Made by a program: the position numbers and the translations under genes
Part shown: piece after piece, positions 22,860-32,700 of the stretch
Numbering within the stretch: the first letter of the stretch is position 1
Layout of the letters: each line of letters starts with the position of its first letter
Notes under the pieces: generated by a model
The model's input: the letters and a program-made list of their open reading frames with translations, nothing else
Databases searched by the model: none
Told to the model about the DNA's origin: nothing
NCBI RefSeq assembly: GCF_022581195.2
Contig: NC_061475.1
Location: 496,001-560,000, forward strand
DNA length: 64,000 bases
Reading direction: 5' to 3'
Source of the DNA: Helicoverpa zea
Lineage: Eukaryota > Arthropoda > Insecta > Lepidoptera > Noctuidae

Positions 22860-22905
22860 GGTAAGTATTTAATATGCGTTTTATTTCAGGTAAAACGCTG
22901 CTATT

Positions 22906-23171
22906 TACTACAGAAGACAAAGAAAAAGTACTAGTAGCAAGATCCTACCAAAATTATGCGCACACTTGTTTGCAAGAAATTGCATACGGCAGCCGGAATC
23001 CATTGCTCTACGAAATGTCCTCACACAATTTTTTACTGTTTGACCTGAAAAATTATTTATATGCATCATATGCGGTTGAATCTCGCTTAAAAAATTCTAG
23101 CCTTAGGACTTGTATTCAAATAATATATAATTTTATGCATATACTTTTGTAGCCAACCGTACTCAGGCACT
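22906..23171. other. Flank of the DIRS element with an open frame of unknown origin
   Basis: A 93-codon open frame (22874-23152) runs out of the DIRS terminus into the flank. Its middle part (TEDKEKVLVARSYQNYAHTC, then LQEIAYGSRNPLLYEMS) reads like real protein sequence, but I do not recognise it. It has no initiation context of its own, since its ATG lies in the transposon end. It may be a fragment of another repeat or a split exon. Confidence 0.3.
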
Positions 23172-23740
23172 AGGTAGACTGAACCGCGACCTAGACCCAC
23201 AGCCGGGGGCGACATACAGGACGATTTCATTTAGTCTGATTGATTCCGCCTGTTGCGCTCGCTTCCCGCGGTTTCATTTGTCTGCTGAGGGGAATTCAGA
23301 CACCTGGGTAGAAAACATCCTGAACTTTCCTGGGTTTATATTTATTTACACACATGATTATTTTATAAATTTTTAATATATACAACTTAAAACAAATTTT
23401 CATTAAAAAATTGCTCCTCATCGCTGCCACTGGGTAATGTACCCAATAAGCTGGCAACATTGCCACGTTGGATGGCAATGCTCAACCTTTGTGCGAAATA
23501 AAAGCCAGCCTTTGGGTCCCAGGAAGTGTAATTTTTTTATTATTACGTAATTTAATGTAAGAACTTATCTAAGAATTTAACGTAATTTAAGGTAGACTGA
23601 ACCGCGACCTAGACCCACAGCCGGGGGCGACATACAGGACGTTTTCATTTAGTCTGATTGATTCCGCCTGTTGCGTTCGCTCCCCGCGGTATCATTTGTG
23701 TGCTGAGGGGAATTCACTCACTTGGGTAGAAAACATCCTG
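23172..23740. repeat. 151-bp direct repeats separated by 267 bp
   Basis: 23172-23322 and 23590-23740 are near-identical direct repeats, starting 'aggtagactgaaccgcgac' and ending 'gtagaaaacatcctg'. The spacer is AT-rich and contains 'aataaaagccagcctttggg'. The layout could be a miniature terminal-repeat element or two units of a dispersed satellite. The repeats lack clear TG...CA ends, and no target duplication or primer-binding site was recognised. Confidence 0.7.
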
Positions 23741-25214
23741 TATATTTACCTACATTATATACGTTTTTTTTTTTATTTTAATTAGATCAAATCAGTGATT
23801 TCAATATCAAAACATTAAATACTCTCATGTATACTTTTATTTTAAGCAAAAATAAAAGTATTTCTACTACTAGCCATTCCCCACGGTTTCACCTGCATCT
23901 TTTCGCAGTTTTTGATTAACCAACATGCAAAAAACAAAACAATTCTTTCCTCTTCATAAGGTATGAAAAACCTATAAAATAAAAATATTTTTCAATCACA
24001 TATCATTAAATCATTATTGTCTACGCCGGAACGCAACCCGTGAAACGGAACGGCTACGCGGGGCGACGTGTGCGGAGGGGTTCCGGTGAACTACACTGCC
24101 ATTTTTTCTCCCGTACGAAACGCATCGTAACATCGTTATTTTCCGAAATATTGTTATTTTGTAACTATTGTCAAAATACAAACGTTAAATCACAAAAGGT
24201 CGGTTTCATTTACCGCCCAAACATTATTGTAAAACCTAATCATAATTACCAATCTACAAATTGTTATCATTTTATCAATCTATCAATCGAAATGTGCCAA
24301 TCATTCACAAAGCATATATTTACGATGTAAGCACTTATAATTTAATGACACTAATTATTTAATATGTATGCACATTATACATAGTTTATCGATTAAATGA
24401 ATTATTGCGCGCTTGCGTCAAAATCAATGTCTAATTTTAATTAAACGGTTTAATAAGATTTTTTTATGTTAATTATTACTTACCTGACTTAATTTATTTC
24501 AATATCGTTTCATTCAGTTACTTAGCTGCAAAGAAAATGAGATATGAAGACAGGGAAATTATTGCAACGACAGTAAGGTAGTCATTTATTTAATTTTGTT
24601 ATCACTGTCTGAATGGAAAACGCTATCGCCGTTTTTGGTATGGATTTTTTCCTATATCTATGACTATGTGTGTAAGTATAAAAATTCTAATCGGTTCAAT
24701 ATTTTTATGTGAAAACTACAATAAAGACAGACAGAGAAACTTTCGCATTTATTTTGGACCTCAGGATCAATCGCCTCCTTTGCACTAAAATGTAGGTCAA
24801 ATGGTAAAACTTTGATAGTACTATTTCTGCCCAAAGCAATAAGGAAAACATATATAATATTAATATGTATTATGTAATGTAATAAAACAATATAACACAT
24901 CAATAAACAAGATGTCGAAATCAAACGGATATGGCATACAAATCAAGAGTACAGTCTGCCCATGATATTCTGAACTGGACTAATAAATACATCGAAACCG
25001 AGGCCAACAATACTCAAACATATTCATTCCTTATTGACAAATTAAATTATTTTATTAACGAATTAATTGACTTACCAACATCCTGTAAACACTATCTTTA
25101 AATTGACTCTAAAGACGCAACTAGTGAACTCCTTTCATTCAAATATCAACCTTACCTCCTTCAGACAAGGTTGAATTTAGCGAATCAATTGAAAAGTAAG
25201 TACGAATATGACTT
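23741..25214. other. AT-rich stretch, nothing recognised
   Basis: No exon or RNA gene is supported. A short CpG-rich island lies at about 24027-24090 ('acgccggaacgcaacccgtg...') without a recognised gene. Confidence 0.5.
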
Positions 25215-25656
25215 GGATATTCTCACAGAGTAAGGAAGTTGACCGGAGATGCCATAATACTGGTAGGTCATGCGCCTTCTTGTAGGTCAAATACGTCGAA
25301 TATGACTAAAACTATCAGTTACGAGTGAATTGACGATGCGTTCGGGTTCTTTGAGACATCTGTCAACAATTTTTGGTATTACAAAAAATGGCCATCCTCG
25401 TCCTCTGCACACTCGCATTTTGGCGCGCTAGCTTTTTACGCGATTTTCCGTTATGGCACCTCCGGTAGTCATTTTATTCTCCATGGATATTCTTCACATT
25501 GCCATTTGCGACGGTCACAGGCCACAGCGGAAGGAAATAAGGTCACAAATGATAGTATCGTTGTTTTTGAAGCATGGTGTGGGTATTGCCCGGGTATTGG
25601 TCGGTATAAACGGTGACATTGAAGTGTGATGTCATGGGTAATGTGAAGAATACTAT
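25215..25656. mobile_element. TIR element split by a younger MITE
   Basis: The left end 'ggatattcttcacattgcc' (resuming at 25485 after the insert) is inverted against 'gggtaatgtgaagaatact' at 25636-25654. The younger MITE at 25224-25485 landed inside the left terminal repeat and duplicated 8 bp of it. Body about 170 bp without coding capacity. Confidence 0.5.
25224..25485 (+). mobile_element. 262-bp MITE, 8-bp target duplication, copy A
   Basis: It is flanked by identical 8-bp copies of 'gatattct' (25216-25223 and 25486-25493). The ends are imperfectly inverted: 'cacagagtaagg...ccggagatgccataa' against '...ttatggcacctccggtagtcattttattctccatg'. It shares long strings with copy B at 38258-38577, such as 'gggttctttgagacatctgtcaac' and 'cattttggcgcgcta'. 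The 8-bp duplication suggests a hAT-type source transposase. Confidence 0.85.
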
Positions 25657-27967
25657 TACGGATAATTGGTTAATGTTAAACTGATTGAAGATGGAATTAG
25701 TGCAAGATATATGGTTTATTTAGATTCAGTCACCTACGCTTCTTATAAGCTAAGGTATTGCTTCAAGTTCAAGTAGACATTATTTTTGTTGCTGTTTTAT
25801 CGTAAACAAAGACTAAGTATACAATACCCTGTGAAAGAAAGAAATTTCCAAAAAAACAGCTAGGAACAAGCAAACAAAGCTCCTGCCTACCACACAGTAC
25901 CTACAACTCTATGTAAACACAATGAATAGATATTTTTTATCATCATCAGCCTTTAATCCATCAATCCTAACGTATGCAACATCCCTTGATGTTTGTTCCA
26001 GCTAGAGATCGACTAAAAATCCATATATTATGTGCCATCACCCTGTAGAAGAAGGAGAGTTCAAATTACTAATTGCTACTTAACTAAACATAGTAACTAT
26101 GTATTAGGTAAGTAATCTGTGACTAAACTAACTAAACTTAGGGGATTAGGGAAATTCTACCCAAAAATATCCCCAATTTGTTTGCCTACCGGAGTTTGTT
26201 TGCCTAACTAAATGATCTTTTAGTTCTTCAGCATACATTTCTAAGTAAAACCGCGGGTATTTCCGAGTTCCCTTGCACCTGTACTGCAGGCATTAGGTCA
26301 CCGAGTCACGGTCAGACGTGACTTCGTTGATGTTCGCTTAATGGACTAAACTTAATAGTTATTTAGATGATCGTGAGAGCACAATTTAGATGGACTGAGA
26401 AAAGTTTTGTGGAATTTTCAAAGAGCGCACATGATTTCAGCAATTTTCTCTTCTCAGGATGACAGCACCCATGGTTTCTGAAATCTTATGAAATCAGGGT
26501 ACAGTCAACCTCATTGCTATACTATAATGTTTGACAGTAACTTTAGCAATAGCATTGACAAAAGCTCATCCTAAAAGCTTTCCCCTAATAAATAGCCTTC
26601 AAAAACAAAAGACGAACGAAAAGAAATTTTCCAAGTCTAAACAGACTTTGCAACTACATACAAATCACTATACCCATAAAAAAAACTATCTAGGTATACA
26701 AAATATCTGCCTCATCTTCCATCTATCATTACCTTTAAGGCCTAGATCACATCATACACCTTCATACAGGATCTGGAAGTGCGAGGGGGGTGCGGAGTGC
26801 GGGGCGGCCTGCCGTGTCACTCACGATACTTTCAATGCCAAAATATAATAGGGTCAAGATCTCGTGTGTGTACTTACAGCGGTAATGTAAAGGATTTGCT
26901 TGTGGTGTAAAGGGTAGGTGGTAGCGGGTTGAAAAAATAATGTTATCGAGTGATTTTACTTGCTGAATAACGGTTTTATCTATAGCATAAGGTTCTCCTG
27001 TGTGTCTGTTCAGTGCTATGAATTATTTATTTCCTTATGTATTTTTTTTAATACAAAACAAGCGTCTCGTAAATGTACTTTTGTATATCAAAACGTAAGA
27101 AAACAATTGAGCATCGGTGGTCGATTCTGTATGCATAGTATCTGTTCTCTATGCTTGACAGCTTCCAACTACCTTTTTTTAGAAATCAACTTTTATGTGC
27201 ATTTGTTTGTAGGGGAACTCATTTAAAAAATAAACATACATACTAAACAAACATTTTTATATAAAAAAAACTGTCAATAAGCTCCAATGAAGCTTCCCGC
27301 TACCGCTTATGCCTCAAGCCGCACAAATTATTGAAAGTCTTAAAGTTTTTGCAGCAACCGCCGTAGGTGATCAAGTGCTATGTGACATAGGCCAGCTAAC
27401 TTGCCGGACCACTGAGCTTTACATACCTACTTACATCGTCCGGCTAAAAGTCACCTGCAGTACCGACGAAGGATTTCCACAATCCGACAAATGGTGACAA
27501 TTTAATGTGCATTGCGATTGACATTTATTGAATTGAGGTGTTAGTTATTAGTCATTTATTAATTGGCTTTTAAACTTGAGATATACTGTATCAATTGCCC
27601 ATACAATAAACTATAATTTATTCTGACGATCTTTTCCTCAGATCCTCCTTAGAACACATTTTTGCACATCATTATTTACTTTTTCTTGTCCTACCAAAAG
27701 GGTGCGGCGTCATCTTAACAGGGAAACATTGAGCATTAATCGCCACGTTCGCTCAATGCGGAATGACGATCCTTTACCTTGCATTTTACAAGTATTGTCG
27801 TCCAAAAAAAAACTTTGTACAAAAAACTTAGAAAAGTTACTTCCGTACTTCCCTGCTGACCTGGAATAAAACCCTTACACTAGCACTGAGAGATATAATA
27901 AAACTTCGAAGGCGAAAATCATTGCATCAACTCATCGGTTAGGCTCCTCGTTAACAAATCATTCGTC
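25657..27967. other. AT-rich stretch with minor repeat fragments
   Basis: No exon is supported. A GC-rich spot at about 26780-26820 is unassigned. About 27690-27770 resembles the interspersed repeat near 10660 ('ttaacagggaaacattgagcattaatcgccac'). The rest shows nothing recognisable. Confidence 0.5.
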
Positions 27968-27970
27968 TAA

Positions 27971-28417
27971 GGGCCTATGCACACCACGTTTTTTAAACGC
28001 GCCGACGACGCGCGTTTTGGGAACGCGCGTTTTTATCCTGCAGAGCAGTTTGTTGTCGTTTGTATCGATGCAAACGCGCGGCACCGGCGCGTCTGTATCG
28101 ATACAAACGCGCGTTTGCATCACGTCTGCATCGCTACAAACGCGCGTCGACGGCGCGTTTTTATCCTGCTGAGCAGTTTGTTGTCCTTTGTATCGATGCA
28201 AACGCGCGTCACCGGCGCGTCTGTATCGATACAAACGTGCGTTTGCATCACTACACACGCGCGTTTGCATCGCGTCTGTATCGCTACACACGCGCGTCTG
28301 TATGTATACGTGTGTGCAAAGGTCTACAGGCTGCGTCTGACTTGCGTACGTATCGCGTCTGTATCGCTACAAAAGCGCGTCGACGGCACGTTTAAAAAAC
28401 GTGGTGTGCAAAGGCCC
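27971..28417. mobile_element. 447-bp GC-rich MITE, TAA target duplication
   Basis: The ends are inverted: 'gggcctatgcacaccacgtt' with 'ttttaaacg', against 'cgtttaaaaaacgtggtgtgcaaaggccc'. TAA flanks both sides (27968-27970 and 28418-28420), which fits PIF/Harbinger-type insertion (TWA). Inside is a 128-bp direct duplication (about 28024-28151 and 28152-28279) rich in 'tatcgatacaaacgcgcg' motifs. The open frames on both strands are products of this CG-rich repeat and are not genes. Confidence 0.85.
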
Positions 28418-28420
28418 TAA

Positions 28421-28681
28421 GACATGTAGTGATTTATGTACACATAATACTTATTATTGTTAGTGATTTTCCAAGTTTACATAAATCATAGTAAATACTA
28501 TTATACCGAAACAAAACATCTAAGTTTGGTAAACATGCGGCAAACACAAGGTCTCGCCAATATTTGTTTACATAGTTTTTGCTTGAACTTTTTGTCGTAA
28601 GTATTATTAAATTATAGGTAACTAAATTGTTTGAACCGGTATCTTACCGTCTATCAGCTGTTTTCAAATAAACATTATAAT
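28421..28681. other. AT-rich spacer between MITE and retrotransposon
   Basis: Unique-looking AT-rich DNA; nothing recognised. Confidence 0.5.
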
Positions 28682-28693
28682 TATAGTATTATT

Positions 28694-31558
28694 TTGGTAT
28701 TTATTTATTTTCCAGCATATAATTTACATTTTTAAATATTAAATATAAAAATAAAAAACATTTAAAAATATAAAAAATAGGTTGCCACCGATATCGGGCA
28801 CAGGGTCCAAGGTACCGGTGGTTAGGGTCCCAGAGACAGAAACCTCCTCACAATACGTGCCGTATCAAGGAGTACTGCCTTCTGAATCAGTCCCTTGATC
28901 CAGCCGCCCAACGAGAGCCTCCTGAGGTGTTCGTCGAGGCTCTTGGCTATTAAACCATTGGCCGTAACGACAATCGGCACAACAACAGCCGTGTCGACAC
29001 TCCACATGGCGACAACCTCGTGCGCTAAGTCGAGATACTTTATTTGTTTCTCTTTCTCAGCTTTCACAAGGTTCTCGTCATGCGGAACGGCGACATCGAC
29101 TATCATCGCGCGGCGCGCTGATCGATCTATCACCACAATATCAGGCTTATTGGCTACAATAGTCCTGTCAGTGATGATAGATCGATCCCAGTACAACGTG
29201 ATATGGTCCTTTTCGAGAACTGGGTCGGGCGCATACTTGTAGTACGGTACCTCAAGGTCTACAAGGTTGTATTGCAGAGCAAGCTGCTGGTGGATAATCT
29301 TGGCCACTTGGTTATGTCTGTGCAAATATTCACCATTAGCCAAACGAGAACAACCAGATATAATATGTCTGATAGACTCACCCGGATGGTGACATGCCCG
29401 ACATATGTCAACCGTCCCGTCTTTCACGATATATCTCCGGTAGTTATTCGTAAGGATAACTTCGTCCATAATTGCACATACAAACCCTTCGGTTTCTCCA
29501 AACAAGTCACCGAAGCGTAGCCAAGATACGGACGCATTGAAGTCTACATCGGGGCCATGAAGAGCCCCGAAGAAGCGTCCGTGTAGCTGTTTGCTCTGCC
29601 ATACCTCCTTGCGATCATGGGTAGTTAGTACCACAGGTCTGCGCCAGTTCTCATTTGCCAACGATAGCGGGGTGAGTCCTTTGTCCACTGCTACCATATC
29701 ACGATGCATACCCACGTCGCTTTTGAGAAGATATTCTCTGAGACTGCACACCTCACGGTTGTGGAGCGTCTTTGCATTTAAAAAGCCTCGGCCTCCACAT
29801 TTCCGTGGGATGTACAGTCTCATCACCGACGATCGTGGGTGATGCATTCGTTCTGCGGTCAGCAGTGTGCGGACTCTCCTATCCAAGGCATCCAATTCAG
29901 TTTGAGTCCATTTGAGTATGCCGAAGGAGTACATCAGGACTGGCATGACCCAACCATTATAGGCGCGAACCTTGTTGCCGCCTGATAAGGAACTTTTTAG
30001 GACCTTATTCAGGCGGCCAAAGAAACGCTCCCGTAATGACTGTTTCATGACAGCCACATTGATGCCTAACCCCTCCGCCATACCCAAGTATTTATATGTA
30101 TCGTTTGCGGAGAGTGATCTCAGGTTTATGGAATCTGAGAGTTGTACTCCCTCAGATTCCACAATTCCCCCTCGCTTTACATGCATGACTGCACATTTGT
30201 CCACACCGAACTCCATCCTGATGCAACTACTGAAATTTTCAGTGATCTTCAGTAGCTTCATCAGCTGCAATTCTGTAGTGGCAAACAGTTTCAGATCATC
30301 CATATAAAGCAAATGGGATATAACCTGACCCCCTCTCCGCAAAGGATAGCCCAGCCCCGAACCCTCTAGCAATGTGCTCAAAGGGTTCAAGGCCAGGCAA
30401 AACCAAAGTGGACTCAAACTGTCACCCTGGAATATTCCCCGCTCGATCTTAATAGGATCGCCGGTCCCTTCAATTTGTCTACATCCTGGATAGTGAAGAA
30501 CCGTTCTCCATTGCTCCATACATGACGCAAGAAAGGCGCGTAGAGTTGTATTTATTTTATACAACTCCAGTACCCTCCTAAGCCATGCATGGGGGACCGA
30601 GTCGTAGGCCTTCTTATAGTCTATCCAACATGTCGACAAATTCTTTCGGGATCGTCGAACCTGTTGGCTGATGACCATATCAGTGAGGAGCAGCTCCTTA
30701 GTAGCACGGGACCCCTTCTTACATCCATTTTGAGAAACTGACATAATTGAATATTTTTCAATATGTTGGTTTATTTTTAATCTCAAAATAGATGTAAGAA
30801 GTTTATAGACCGTCGGTAAACAAGTGATCGGTCTATAATTTTTGGGTTCCGCGGTACTGCCTGATTTATGGAGCAGATGGGTAACTCCTGTTGTTAGAAA
30901 CTGTGGGAGCGACCCGGCTTCTAAGGATGACTGAAACTGTGATGCTAAACAGGAGTGTGAACTTTGCAGCCACTTTAACCAGAAATTGTGCAGTCCATCC
31001 GGTCCTGGTGATTTCCAGTTTTGCATCGGACGAACTGCACAGGCTACGTCGGAGGAGGTAATATTGACCTCCTCCATTTCTGGTATTTGTTCACACTTCC
31101 GTTCAACATCACGTGTCCAGTCACCCTCCTCGTGAAATACGGGCGTCGACCAGAGGTTGCGCCAAAACGTGTTTGTGGCACCATCATCCGGCCGGCTCCC
31201 GTCCATCACGTATTGCTCAGGTCGCTCCCAAGTTCTATATACCCATCTTTGATCACTCTGGAACATACGATTCTGGGTGTAACGTTCTACCCGTCGTTTA
31301 TACCTTCGAATACGGCTAGCCCATGCACAGACTTTTTGCTTCAGGAAGTCGATGCGCTCCGCGATACGCGGCATATATTCATGAGGACTGAGTCCAGTCC
31401 CCATGAATGCACGTCTCACAAAGCGCATCACCCGTGGTCGGGTATTACCCTCCCTGAAGCAATATAGTTTGCCGATGAGTACTCTGGCCCCCTCGATACG
31501 ACGCTCAATCCTGCACTGCCAAGCTGGTACCGCTGATTTTGGTCGTGTAGCTCTGTTA
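28694..31558 (-). mobile_element. R4/Dong-like non-LTR retrotransposon, 5'-truncated
   Basis: The insertion is bounded by a 12-bp direct repeat 'tatagtattatt' at 28682-28693 and 31559-31570. The sequence between, read on the minus strand, is one long ORF, a short 3' untranslated region and an A-rich tail ('aaaataaataaatacca'). The reading frame is already open at the 5' junction, with no ATG, which shows 5' truncation during target-primed reverse transcription. The single ORF with RT first and a C-terminal nuclease is the plan of the early-branching R2/R4 groups. Confidence 0.85.
28822..31558 (-). CDS. R4-clade reverse transcriptase/endonuclease polyprotein, 5'-truncated
   Basis: The frame stays open from the 5' junction to the stop at 28822-28824, about 910 codons; the first ATG is near 31428. 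From that ATG (about 868 residues), RT blocks are at about 138-390: NWKSPGPDG, NYRPITCLP, DYKKAYDSVPHAW, GIFQGDSLSPLWF and the catalytic YMDD near 375-379. A CCHC knuckle (CRACHHPGESIRHIISGC) is at about 676-693. A restriction-like endonuclease follows with KPDIVVID, then IVDVAVP, and a downstream Lys-rich helix KAEKEKQIKYLDL, at about 761-801. The order RT, CCHC, nuclease is that of R2/R4 elements; 'YLHRHNQVAKIIHQQLA' after the knuckle resembles Dong/R4. No stops or frameshifts interrupt it. Only the N-terminal part is missing, so the insertion should be young. The clade call is from memory of motifs, so 'R4' is less sure than 'RLE-bearing non-LTR element'. Confidence 0.9.
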
Positions 31559-31954
31559 TATAGTATTATTCTTATTAAAACGCGTAATTATAAAACCTTG
31601 AGATCTTTTGGATGGAGGGATTTATAAACTATAACAAATGTCATCATCAGTTTTTGATTTTATTAAGGAAATCACTAACGAAATAAAAAATGGTTATAAG
31701 AAGCTTCTTATTTACTGGTAATAATACATATTTATAAGTATTAAAATCTTTTTGCATAACAGAATTAAAAAAAAAAAGCTTTATGACCAATAGGCTAAAG
31801 TAAACATTTGCTAGAAAACTTCTGAGTATGTTTTTCTATCTTTCCTCCATAAGATTAAAAGGGATTTTTTTAAGCCGTTTCCACAAGTAAGTTTTACCGC
31901 TTATTTCTCATTAATACCAAAAATCCAGACCAACTACATCTACTTACATTAATC

Positions 31955-32150
31955 AATATATATATATAAAAGAAAGTCGTGTTAGTTACACCACTTATAA
32001 CTCAAGAACGGCTGAACCGATTTAGCTGAAAATTAGCAGGGAGGTAGTTTAGAGCCAGGAGAAGGACATAAGATAGTTTTTGTCACCATCCGGCTACGGG
32101 AAGCAGTTATCTCGGGACGCGGGTGAAACCGCGGGCGGGAAGCAAGTATA
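31955..32150 (+). mobile_element. Helitron-like fragment
   Basis: It runs from a TA-repeat head ('tcaatatatatatataaaag') through 'actcaagaacggctgaaccgattt' to 'cgggacgcgggtgaaaccgcggg'. This matches the organisation of moth non-autonomous Helitrons. The terminal CTAG is not clear here, so the right boundary is approximate. Confidence 0.5.
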
Positions 32151-32559
32151 ATATAGTTATAACGTGAGGTAATCCAATTCATTTAGCTTCCCATTTATTG
32201 CGCCAAAGTTACTGCAATTTAATACCCTTAACTGTAGCCCACGATTCACGAAGAACTAATAATTAAAACAATCACATAACAATTTTTAATCTAGCTAATA
32301 TGGTTGCGGAAAAACCCGTTATTTTTTTCTCGAAATCGATTGACATACATAGTGCGTGGTTGTTTGACCTCCACCTAAACTGAACAACTTGTCATGTGTA
32401 AATTCATTTCTCTGTATGTGAACTGACCTCTGATTTATTAATGCGGGAATCAAGGAAAAAACAACGCATATGACTCAGTTAAAAAAATACTACACTTTGC
32501 ACGCAACTTTGTTCTAGTTTGTGTTGGTTTTCTCTGACTATATAATCATCAACATTATG

Positions 32560-32700
32560 TGCCTAGCCCTTTCCCAACTATGTTGGTTGGGGTCGATCTC
32601 TCTAGTCGGATGCAGCTGATCACCAGTGTGCAATACGGAGCGATTACCTATCTGACTTTCTTAACCCAGTTACCTGGGTAGTTTCTGGCTCCTGAATACC
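32560..32700 (+). repeat. SINE-like repeat copy
   Basis: Starts 'gcctagccctttcccaactatg', continues 'cagctgatcaccagtgtgcaatacggagcg' and ends 'cccagttacctgggta'. Same family as 36536-36775, same orientation. Confidence 0.7.

Larger units (their letters stand above)
17657..22905 (+). mobile_element. DIRS-order retrotransposon, structurally complete, coding-defective
   Basis: Inverted arms 17672-17833 and 22698-22859 match over 162 bp. Just inside the right arm, 22571-22665 is a composite: its first part is the reverse complement of the left outer end (17654-17694) and its second part that of the right outer end (22848-22902). That is the internal complementary region typical of DIRS elements, and it fixes the termini to within a few bases near 'tatt' at 17655-17658 and 22902-22905. 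No target duplication is seen, as expected for tyrosine-recombinase integration. Between the arms lie remnants of RT, RNase H and recombinase in order. Frameshifts and stops break all of them, so the copy is non-autonomous. Confidence 0.85.

Noticed and set aside
23172..23740. Classical LTR retrotransposon with 151-bp LTRs
   Set aside because: No TG/CA ends, primer-binding site, polypurine tract, target duplication or coding sequence; kept only as direct repeats.
27959..28420. Cys/Arg-rich open frames of 110-147 codons
   Set aside because: They are translations of the CG-rich internal repeats of a TAA-flanked MITE, open on both strands, without domains.
28895..31467. Plus-strand open frames across the retrotransposon
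   Set aside because: Antisense shadows of the intact minus-strand RT/endonuclease ORF.
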